Positions 54,775 through 62,326 of a stretch of 64,000 nucleotides of DNA are shown piece by piece (position 1 is the stretch's first letter; each line of letters starts with the position of its first letter). Below the pieces are notes generated by a model. It was not told the origin of the DNA. It made no database searches and saw only the letters and a program-made list of their open reading frames with translations. The position numbers and the translations under genes were made by a program. This DNA is from Methylocella tundrae (GTDB lineage Bacteria > Pseudomonadota > Alphaproteobacteria > Rhizobiales > Beijerinckiaceae): the NCBI RefSeq assembly GCF_038024855.1, contig NZ_CP139089.1, positions 2,576,501 to 2,640,500 of the forward strand. Reading direction: 5' to 3'.

Positions 54775-55797
54775 ATGTCTCACAAGGCTTGCCTGGCCTT
54801 CATGCGCGCGCTCGGCGCCGCGGCCATTTTCACCAGCTTCAGTCCCGCCTGCGTCAGTCCCGCGCTCGCGCATACCATCGTCGGCAACCGGGTGTTTCCG
54901 GCAACGCTCACCATCGACGATCCCGGCGTCAACGATGAACTGGCGCTGCCGACCTTCGGCTATATGGCCGCCGCGAATTACGACGGAACGGCAGGACCGA
55001 TTTCGTACACGCTCGGCTGGGAATACTCGAAAACGATCACGGCGGACCTTGCCGTCTACATCGGCTCCGGCGGCTATACGTGGCAGAAAAACCCCAGCGC
55101 CGGAGGATGGGCGAACTTCGAGACCCAAGTCAAATATGTTTTCTACCAGAACCCCGAGCATGAGTTCATCATCGCGGGGGCGGCCAATGTCGAATGGGGA
55201 CACACGGGGAGCGGCCAGAATTCATCGCTTCCCTCCGATCCCTACACGACGATCACGCCTAAAATTTACGTCGGCAAGGGCTTCGGCGACGCTCCGGTCG
55301 ACTGGCTGCGTCCATTCGCGATCACCGGCGAAATGGACTACAATATTCCGACCCATCCGGTCAGCGCGTTTCTGACGCAGGACGCCTATGGCAATAACAT
55401 CATTGGCCTCGACCAGACGCCGAGCGTCCTGACCTATGGCGCAACGCTGCAATACAGCCTGCTCTACGCGAACTCTTTCGTTTACGAAGTCTCGGATCTT
55501 TTCAAACGCCTGATCCCGGCGTTTGAGGGCGTCTTCAGTTCGCCGGTGTCAAACGTTGGTCCTTCCGCGCCAGGAAACTGGACGCATGCGACGACCGGAG
55601 TGGTCGGCCCTTCCATTTATTATATCGGCCAATCTTTCGAGATCGGGGTCATGGCTCAGCTTCCGATCAACCGGGCCAGCGGCAAGCATGTGGGGGCGGT
55701 CGCCGTGCTCGACTTCTTTCTCGATGACATCCTGCCGGATTCGCTCGGCAAACCGTTGTTCGGCCCGCCTCAGCCCCGCATCGCCAACCTTCATTGA
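54775..55797 (+). CDS. secreted protein of unknown function, possible outer-membrane beta-barrel
   Basis: A 340-residue exported protein with a signal peptide (FMRALGAAAIFTSFSPACVS to LAHTI). The mature part alternates polar and aromatic residues in a barrel-like pattern (LGWEYSKTITADLAVYIG, QVKYVFYQNPEHEFIIAGAA, TYGATLQYSLLYANSF) and has no cysteine. I recognise no named family. It is 73 bases after the DUF2946-like gene and 109 bases ahead of copC, so it is probably part of the copper-type operon. Confidence 0.7.
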   Translation: MSHKACLAFMRALGAAAIFTSFSPACVSPALAHTIVGNRVFPATLTIDDPGVNDELALPTFGYMAAANYDGTAGPISYTLGWEYSKTITADLAVYIGSGGYTWQKNPSAGGWANFETQVKYVFYQNPEHEFIIAGAANVEWGHTGSGQNSSLPSDPYTTITPKIYVGKGFGDAPVDWLRPFAITGEMDYNIPTHPVSAFLTQDAYGNNIIGLDQTPSVLTYGATLQYSLLYANSFVYEVSDLFKRLIPAFEGVFSSPVSNVGPSAPGNWTHATTGVVGPSIYYIGQSFEIGVMAQLPINRASGKHVGAVAVLDFFLDDILPDSLGKPLFGPPQPRIANLH

Positions 55798-55906
55798 ATC
55801 ATGATCCGATTTCGCAAGAGGCCGGACGTCACTTCTTTAATTTTATCACAGTCATTCAGGCAAACCGGCGCACGCTTCGCTTGAATGACGTTTAGACGAG
55901 GACGCC

Positions 55907-56278
55907 ATGCAACGTTTTCTGACGATCAGTCTCGCCGCTTTCTTCGCCTGCGGCCTTGCCGCGCCGCATGCGTTCGCGCATGCTTTCCTCGATCGAGCGG
56001 TTCCAGCCGTCGGCTCCACCGTTTCGGCCTCGCCGGCCGAAGTGAGGCTCGCCTTTTCCGAGGCGCTCGCGCCGGCCTTCGCCAGCGTGCAGATTGCGAC
56101 GGCGCAGGGAGCCCCCGTGGCGGCGGGCAAGGCGACGCCTGACCCCGCCGACCCGAGCGTCCTTCACGTGCGGCTCAACCAGCCGCTCAAGCCAGGCGTA
56201 TATAAAGTCACCTGGCATGTGGTTTCGGTCGACACCCATCGCACCGATGGCTCCTATGCCTTTACCATCGCCCCTTAA
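55907..56278 (+). CDS. copC: periplasmic copper-binding protein CopC
   Basis: A 123-residue protein with a signal peptide ending AFA, so that the mature protein begins HAFLDRAVPAVGS. That N-terminal His is the first Cu(II) ligand. The Cu(II) site is completed by Asp and His in SVDTHRTDGSY. The Met-rich Cu(I) site of some CopC proteins is absent, so this is the single-site type. It delivers or buffers copper in the periplasm and is followed by copD. Confidence 0.94.
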   Translation: MQRFLTISLAAFFACGLAAPHAFAHAFLDRAVPAVGSTVSASPAEVRLAFSEALAPAFASVQIATAQGAPVAAGKATPDPADPSVLHVRLNQPLKPGVYKVTWHVVSVDTHRTDGSYAFTIAP

Positions 56279-56317
56279 GCAAGACGCGCCGCAACTTGCG
56301 CCGGGAATTGAGACGCA

Positions 56318-57256
56318 ATGACGATTTTCCAGTTCCTCGTCATCGCGCGCTGGGTTCAGTTCGTCTCGGTCTCGGCGCTGTTCGGCTCGGCGCTGTTCTG
56401 GCTTTACGCTGGCGGCGGCGCGGCGCCGGGGCCGGTTCGCCTGCCCGGAGCTTTCGCGGCGACGCTTCGTCTGCTTCGCCTCGCCGCGCTGGCGGCGGCG
56501 CTCTCGGGGCTCGCCTGGCTTGCCGGGATCGTCGTCAATATGACCAGTTCGTCGCCGGCGCCCGAATGGGCCAGCCTCCGGGATTTTGAGGTCTGGCGGC
56601 TGTTTTTCTTCGAGACGAATTTCGGCGCGGTTTCGGGTCTGCGCCTCGTGCTGCTCGCCGCGGCGCTTGGCGTCGTCACCCTGCGCCGGCCGCAACGCGG
56701 CTTCCTCGCCGCCCTCGCCGCCATCGGCGCGGCTCTTCTCGTCAGCCAGGCGTGGCTCGGCCATGCCGCGCAGGGGGACAACGGCCTTCGCGGCGACGCT
56801 ATGATCGTCGCTTATAGCGCGCATGTGCTTGCCGCCGGCGCCTGGGTCGGCGGCCTTGCGCCGCTGCTTTTCGCCCTCGCCGAGGAGCGCGGAGAAGATC
56901 CAGGCAGCGGAAGCTTGAAGATTCTCGACCGCTTTTCGACGATGGGCTTCCTCGCCGTCGTGCTGATCGTTCTCGCCGGACTGGCAAATCTTTGTTTTCG
57001 CGTCGGCGCGTCATTTGGCAGGCTGCTCGACACGCCCTATGGCGAAACCCTGTTCGCCAAGCTGGCGCTCGTCGCCTTGATGCTCGCTCTTGCGGCGTTC
57101 AATCGCTTTGTCGGCGCGGCGAGATTGCGCCGAGCCTCCTCTCAAAGCCCTTCGGAGGCGGCGCGGCTGCGCACAAGCGTCGGCGCCGAACTCGCTCTCG
57201 GCATTGCTGTGCTCGGAGCCGCCGCCGCGCTTGGCGTCACGCCGCCGCCGCAATGA
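56318..57256 (+). CDS. copD: copper import/resistance membrane protein CopD
   Basis: The 312-residue membrane protein has about eight helices. CopD features are an N-terminal ARWVQFVSVSALFGSALFW, HAAQGDNGLRGDAMIVAYSAHVLAAGAWVGG with conserved His (read in blocks), and a C-terminal helix pair. It is thought to move copper across the inner membrane, working with CopC. It follows copC by 39 bases. Copper supply would matter to a methanotroph with particulate methane monooxygenase, but no such gene is in the window. Confidence 0.9.
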   Translation: MTIFQFLVIARWVQFVSVSALFGSALFWLYAGGGAAPGPVRLPGAFAATLRLLRLAALAAALSGLAWLAGIVVNMTSSSPAPEWASLRDFEVWRLFFFETNFGAVSGLRLVLLAAALGVVTLRRPQRGFLAALAAIGAALLVSQAWLGHAAQGDNGLRGDAMIVAYSAHVLAAGAWVGGLAPLLFALAEERGEDPGSGSLKILDRFSTMGFLAVVLIVLAGLANLCFRVGASFGRLLDTPYGETLFAKLALVALMLALAAFNRFVGAARLRRASSQSPSEAARLRTSVGAELALGIAVLGAAAALGVTPPPQ

Positions 57257-57289
57257 CGAGAACTCGCGCCCGCCCTCGCTGAAGGGCCT

Positions 57290-58117
57290 TCAAATCGCCT
57301 TCGAAGGCGGCGCCGGCGCCGGCGGCTCCCCGCTTTGCTTCGGCAGAAGCTCCAGAACCCGCGCGATCGGATCGCTCGAGATGGCGAGCGGCGGCTGGAA
57401 CGGCCCTTCATTGGCGGCGATCAAGACGATGATCAGGACGAGGCTCGAGGTGAAAATGACCATTGCGGCAAGGTGCGGGCGCGGCCGATCGAGGTGCAGC
57501 ATGGCGATGCTGATCTGTCCCGTAAGCGCGAGGATCAGAACGCAGGCCCATTTGATGCTCTCCGAATAAGGAGCGCTGAGCACGAGACGATCGGCGCGGG
57601 CGGCCTGAACTTTGAGCGCCATGTCGAGTAGCAACGCATCGAATTTCGCGCTCGCGTCGCCGGAATTGTGCTGCGTCGCGGCGACCGTCCGAAGCAGGCC
57701 TCCCAGCGCATCTTCGGCCTCTGGGGCGCCCATGCCGCTCGCCGCCATGCTCGGCCACTCCTTTCCAGTGACGGCCATCACATAAACACGGATGGCCTGG
57801 CGAATGCCGTCTGCCGGCAAGCCGCTGGCCGAGGCGAGCGCGTTGAGCATGGTGAGACTGGCGCTCTCCGTCTCAACAGCCGCCGACGCGCGCCGGTTGC
57901 GGTCCCAGATATCGCTGGCGACAAAACCGATCTGAATGCCGAAGATCACCATGATGGCGCTGAACAGCTCGGCGATCGCGCCATTGAATGAAAGCATCCA
58001 TCTGCGCGTTAAGCGGCCAAAACTCAGCCAGAAGAGAAAAGCCGCCGTAGCGGTGTAAAATCCGGCCACGGCGAAAACCATGTAAGGCAGAGATAGGGTG
58101 AGCCAGGCGTCGATCAT
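57290..58117 (-). CDS. DUF4239-like membrane protein
   Basis: A 275-residue membrane protein with two N-terminal helices (MVFAVAGFYTATAAFLFWLS, FSAIMVIFGIQIGFVASDIW) and two C-terminal ones (CVLILALTGQISIAMLHL, MVIFTSSLVLIIVLIAA). Between them is a soluble helical stretch with RRASAAVETESASLTMLNAL. This layout fits DUF4239 (bestrophin-like) proteins of unknown function. It is convergent with copD. Confidence 0.8.
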   Translation of the reverse strand: MIDAWLTLSLPYMVFAVAGFYTATAAFLFWLSFGRLTRRWMLSFNGAIAELFSAIMVIFGIQIGFVASDIWDRNRRASAAVETESASLTMLNALASASGLPADGIRQAIRVYVMAVTGKEWPSMAASGMGAPEAEDALGGLLRTVAATQHNSGDASAKFDALLLDMALKVQAARADRLVLSAPYSESIKWACVLILALTGQISIAMLHLDRPRPHLAAMVIFTSSLVLIIVLIAANEGPFQPPLAISSDPIARVLELLPKQSGEPPAPAPPSKAI

Positions 58118-58254
58118 GAGGGCGCTTTGCTGGAGAGGGGCTTGCCGGGACGAACAGTGCGGGCGCCGGCGGATTTTGGCAATGAGCCGCGACGGCTTGA
58201 GGCCGGCCGCGTTGGCCGGTTGCTTCGCCCGCCCGATTCTGCGATCAGGCGGCC

Positions 58255-59235
58255 ATGCGAAAACTCAGCGTTGCGGTCGAGCGTTTTCCCATCGCGGGGA
58301 AATTCGTCATTTCCCGGGGGCAAAAGACCGAGGCGGCGGTCGTCCTCGCCGTGCTCGAAGACGCCGGGGCGAGAGGGCGCGGCGAGTGCACGCCCTACGC
58401 GCGCTACGGCGAAACCGTCGCATCCGTTCTTTCGCAGATCGAATCTGTCCGGGCGGCGATCGAGGCCGGCGCGGACCGCGATGAGCTGCAGGCGCTTCTG
58501 CCCGCGGGCGCGGCGCGCAACGCGCTCGACTGCGCGCTGTGGGATCTCGCCGCGAAGCAGAGCGGCCGGCCGGCCTATGCGCTGGCCGGCCTGCCGGAGC
58601 CGGTCACGGTGACGACGGCCTTCACCATTTCAGTCGGAACCCCTGACGAAATGGCGGCGGCGGCGGAAAGGGCGAGCGCGCGGCCGCTGTTGAAGATCAA
58701 GCTCGCGGGCGAGGGCGATCCAGCGCGGATCGCGGCCGTCCGCGCCGCCGCGCCCAAAGCGGTGCTGATCGTTGACGCCAACGAGGCGTGGACGGACTCC
58801 GATCTTCCGGGCTACCTCGCGGCCTGCGCCAGGGCCGGTGTCGCGCTGGTCGAGCAGCCGCTGCCCGCCGGGCGCGACGCCGCGCTTGGCAGGATCGAGC
58901 GCATTATTCCTGTTTGCGCCGATGAAAGCGCCCATGCGCGGCACGGACTCCTGGACCTTCGCGAGCGCTATGACGCCGTCAATATCAAGCTCGACAAGAC
59001 AGGCGGCCTGACCGAGATGCTGGCCATGACGGCGCAGGCGGAAGCGATCGGCTTTGGCGTCTTCATCGGCTGCATGGTCGCGACGTCGCTCGCCATGGCG
59101 CCCGCGCTGCTTGTCGCCGGCCGCGCCCTCTTCGTCGATCTTGATGGCCCCCTGCTGCTGGCGCGAGACCGGCCGGACGGCCTCGTCTACGAGGGCTCGC
59201 TTATTCGCCCCGCGCCGCCCGCGCTCTGGGGCTGA
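58255..59235 (+). CDS. dipeptide epimerase (L-Ala-D/L-Glu epimerase type)
   Basis: A 326-residue enolase-superfamily enzyme. Catalytic residues are visible: Lys147/Lys149 in LKIKLAG, metal ligands Asp174 (DANEAW), a Glu in VEQPLP and Asp223 (ADESAH), and the second base Lys245 in VNIKLDKTGG. This set matches YcjG/YkfB dipeptide epimerases that process murein peptides. The DxD motif of that family is not confirmed by eye at its C-terminal position. It is not in an evident operon. Confidence 0.88.
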   Translation: MRKLSVAVERFPIAGKFVISRGQKTEAAVVLAVLEDAGARGRGECTPYARYGETVASVLSQIESVRAAIEAGADRDELQALLPAGAARNALDCALWDLAAKQSGRPAYALAGLPEPVTVTTAFTISVGTPDEMAAAAERASARPLLKIKLAGEGDPARIAAVRAAAPKAVLIVDANEAWTDSDLPGYLAACARAGVALVEQPLPAGRDAALGRIERIIPVCADESAHARHGLLDLRERYDAVNIKLDKTGGLTEMLAMTAQAEAIGFGVFIGCMVATSLAMAPALLVAGRALFVDLDGPLLLARDRPDGLVYEGSLIRPAPPALWG

Positions 59236-59333
59236 TGTTATTAAGCAGAGCAAAGTATTACGCTGACACAACGGGCATGCTGTGCCTGATATATTGCATT
59301 CTTTATATTGTTTGCTATCGAGGCAAACATGAA

Positions 59334-59368
59334 TTGTGGAAAATTTATTTCTTAAATAGGCTCCACAA
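59334..59368. repeat. inverted repeat in AT-rich upstream region
   Basis: TTGTGGA (59334-59340) and TCCACAA (59362-59368) form a 7-bp dyad with a 21-base spacer, about 125 bases upstream of the beta-helix gene. It could be an operator or an RNA hairpin. Nothing else supports a role. Confidence 0.4.
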
Positions 59369-59419
59369 ATTATTATCTGTGATATAAACTAATAATCGTC
59401 AATTTAGTTCCGCAGATAT

Positions 59420-59429
59420 CCCCCCCCCC
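59420..59429. repeat. poly(C) tract, ten C
   Basis: A run of ten C sits in AT-rich sequence 64 bases before the ATG of the first beta-helix gene. Such tracts are prone to slipped-strand length change and can vary promoter spacing. Assembly error in a homopolymer is an alternative. Confidence 0.85.
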
Positions 59430-59493
59430 GCAAAAGTTGAAATCATCAATTCAACAGCCAAGTTGACGCTCCGCGTTATTTTGGAGAATACTC

Positions 59494-61995
59494 ATGATTG
59501 ACAGATTATCTATTGCAAGTTGCATTTCACACGAAAATCGCGTAAAATTCTTTAGGCCAGTTGCGCGCGCGTCTTATGCCGCCTGCTGCTGGGCGTTGAG
59601 CGCCGCCGCCGCGCTGGCCGCTCCCGTGATCATCAACCAGCCGTTCTCGGCGCGGCCCGGAGACGTGATCAGTCTGCAAGGGAGCGGATTTGGCGCCGCG
59701 CCGCAGGTCTACATGAAGCCCTTGAAACAGTTGATCCCCACCCTGCTGGCGACGAAGACGGCCGACGATGGAACCGTTGTCGTACAGGCGCCGAAAGCTG
59801 CGTTGTTCGATGTCTATGAGGTCTGGATCACCAATGGCGCGACAGCGAGCAACCATGTCTTTTTGAACGCGCCGAAGCCGATGCATTTCGACAATGCCGA
59901 GATCGCCACGGGGGCGCATTTCCGGATCTTTGGGCGCAATCTCTACGTCAACAATATTCCGCCGACGGTCACACTGGTTGACGTGGCGACCAAAGCGCCG
60001 GCGATCGCCACGGTCACAACCTCAACCAGCAGCGCTTACAGCCTCGACGTGACGCCCTCCCTCGGAGTCATTCCCGGCCATAGTTACCAGGTCAATGTGT
60101 CGAACGGCTATGCGTCGACGCTCAGCGCCGCCTCCATCGTCGCGCATGCCTCCGGCACGGATCATTTCCTCATCGGGCAACCCTGGGCCTATGATTTCGT
60201 CTACCAGGACGGGCCAGGCTACCAGGCAGGCGTAAAGGGCACGAACCAGGCGGATCATCACGTCTTCAACATCAGGACGGATCCGAGCCTCGCAATCCTC
60301 GCCAAGGGCGACGGCGTGACCAATGACGGCGCGGCGATTCAGGGGGCGATCAATACGGCGGCCGCCCATCGGGGCGTCGTCTACCTCCCGGCCGGGACGT
60401 ACAATATCGGATCGGTCAGGGTCGACCTTAAGCCTGGCGTCGTGCTGCAGGGTGAAAGCGCCTCGAACACGAAAATCATTTTCGGGCCCGCCGCGCCGGC
60501 CGGATTCATCGTCGATACAGGCGGCATGTCGGGATTTGCTGATCTGACGATCCAGAATGTCGATCTTTCCAGCAAGCCCATCACGAACATCGGCACGTGG
60601 GGCCAGCCGATCAGCAAGTTCTTCATTCAACGCGTCAACTGGAACCTTGGCTCCGGCGCGCCGATCTTTCTCAGGGGCGATCGCATTGCAATCCTGAACT
60701 CCACCTTTACGCAGGCGATCAATTATCAAACCGGGAGCGTCGCCCAGAAAACCGGCGGCCTTGGACCTTTGTATTTCTCACAGCTGAGCAATCTTCAGTT
60801 CAAAAACAACGCAGTTAAATGGGCGACCAACCAGAATTCGATGAGTGATCTCGTCAACGCCATCATCGAAAACAACCATTTCACGCGCAGCGCCTCGGAC
60901 ACCATCGTCGCCGGCCCGGCGCAAGCTTCGTGGACATTCCCCTTCACCAATCAGCCGGTCGTCGCGGGGCAGACGGTTGCGCGGGTCGACGGACGCCAGC
61001 TGTCGATCAACTTCGGCAAGAACGTCGTGGTGCAAAACAATCTCTTCGACGTGTCGGACGGCGTTCTCATCGTCAATCACAATGACGGCGAAACCATCCT
61101 CAATGAGGCGGGCGGACAAGACATGCGGGAGGACTGGGGAACCGTCACCACGGCCAACAACATCAGCGTCACCGACAACTCGAAATGCTCCGGCGCCTGC
61201 GCCTGGCTGGTTCATCCGAATTCAATGCTGATCATCGTCAGCGGCGCCGGCGCCGGCCAATGGCGGCACATCACCGCGCACGCCGGCAACACATTCACGG
61301 TCGATGCGCCCTTTAACGTCGCTCCGGCGGCCGGCGACCGCTTCTCTATCGCCGTCCCGGCTTACGAGAACGCGATTATCAGCAATAATACGGCGACGGG
61401 GAATCCCGTCGGCATCGCAATGTATCACGGCGCCTATCTCAATGTCGCCGTCACCGGCAACCAGCTGACCAACAATGGCGGCATTTATCTGATGGCGGAG
61501 CAACAGCTCTCGTCAACGCGCTCGGAACCCGGCCTCGACGCCACCAGAAATATGGAGATAAACGGCAATACCCTGACGAATACGACCGGCGCCTGGCCCT
61601 CCTATATCGCGCTCGGCTATCTCATGATCAATCCAAGTTCCTTCTGGGGCAGGAACGTGATGGGCGCCGAAATAAGGAACAACAGCATCGCGGCGCACAC
61701 CGGCACTCCCTATTATTTTTTCGCCGAAGGCTATCAAGCCTTCTCATTCTATCAGGCCTATCCGGCGGCCTATATCGAACAACAGGGCGGAGCATTCTTC
61801 GGGACGGTGTTCCAGGGCAATAGCTGCGCGAATTGCACGGTGAACTACAGTCTTGGAACCGGCGCAACCGACACGACCATCTGGAACGCGGCGACCTCAA
61901 ACAGCCCCGGCGTCACATCGACTTTTCTAAAAGACACCCCCATGCTCGGCTCCGGGGCCGCTGCGTCGATCAGAACGCTGGTCGGCCACGATTGA
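59494..61995 (+). CDS. exported pectate-lyase-superfamily beta-helix protein (copy 1)
   Basis: An 833-residue protein. A signal-like segment (SYAACCWALSAAAALAAPV) precedes an IPT/TIG-like domain (VIINQPFSARPGDVISLQGS to about residue 120) and a second all-beta domain. A right-handed beta-helix region typical of pectate-lyase-superfamily proteins follows (DGVTNDGAAIQGAIN, GVVYLPAGTYNI, LKPGVVLQGES). Repeated Asn-rich turns (NNHFTR, NNLFDVS, GNTLTN) extend to near residue 740. No catalytic residues can be assigned by eye, so it may be a polysaccharide lyase, hydrolase or surface structural protein. GGAG lies about 8 bases before the ATG. It is followed by a paralogue. Confidence 0.82.
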   Translation: MIDRLSIASCISHENRVKFFRPVARASYAACCWALSAAAALAAPVIINQPFSARPGDVISLQGSGFGAAPQVYMKPLKQLIPTLLATKTADDGTVVVQAPKAALFDVYEVWITNGATASNHVFLNAPKPMHFDNAEIATGAHFRIFGRNLYVNNIPPTVTLVDVATKAPAIATVTTSTSSAYSLDVTPSLGVIPGHSYQVNVSNGYASTLSAASIVAHASGTDHFLIGQPWAYDFVYQDGPGYQAGVKGTNQADHHVFNIRTDPSLAILAKGDGVTNDGAAIQGAINTAAAHRGVVYLPAGTYNIGSVRVDLKPGVVLQGESASNTKIIFGPAAPAGFIVDTGGMSGFADLTIQNVDLSSKPITNIGTWGQPISKFFIQRVNWNLGSGAPIFLRGDRIAILNSTFTQAINYQTGSVAQKTGGLGPLYFSQLSNLQFKNNAVKWATNQNSMSDLVNAIIENNHFTRSASDTIVAGPAQASWTFPFTNQPVVAGQTVARVDGRQLSINFGKNVVVQNNLFDVSDGVLIVNHNDGETILNEAGGQDMREDWGTVTTANNISVTDNSKCSGACAWLVHPNSMLIIVSGAGAGQWRHITAHAGNTFTVDAPFNVAPAAGDRFSIAVPAYENAIISNNTATGNPVGIAMYHGAYLNVAVTGNQLTNNGGIYLMAEQQLSSTRSEPGLDATRNMEINGNTLTNTTGAWPSYIALGYLMINPSSFWGRNVMGAEIRNNSIAAHTGTPYYFFAEGYQAFSFYQAYPAAYIEQQGGAFFGTVFQGNSCANCTVNYSLGTGATDTTIWNAATSNSPGVTSTFLKDTPMLGSGAAASIRTLVGHD

Positions 61996-62326
61996 GTCTC
62001 AACCGACCGCCGCGGCCCCGCGCCATGCGGGTCCGCGACGCTGGTGAAGCGGGAGGCAAGCCAGACCTCCCTCCCGCCCCGGCGCGGATTCAAAGCCGCC
62101 GGCGCCTCCCCTCATTGTCCGAAAGCTCCCCAACGTCATGGCTCCGCTTTCGTAGCGTAAGCTCCAAACCGCGTACAATTTGCGCGACAATATCCATCAA
62201 TACACTTCGTTCGGATAGATACGACCGAAATAGATGTCATGTCTCATGGCCACTCACTCGGATATAGACTTATATTTGATTGTACATTGAATATTTAGTC
62301 TAATTTTCTGCGAATGGAGGCAGGAT
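61996..62326. other. 331-base intergenic stretch between tandem beta-helix genes
   Basis: The first 170 bases are GC-rich, and the second half is plainly AT-rich, like the region ahead of the first copy. It probably holds the promoter of the second copy. No gene is supported, and no poly(C) tract is present here. Confidence 0.5.
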
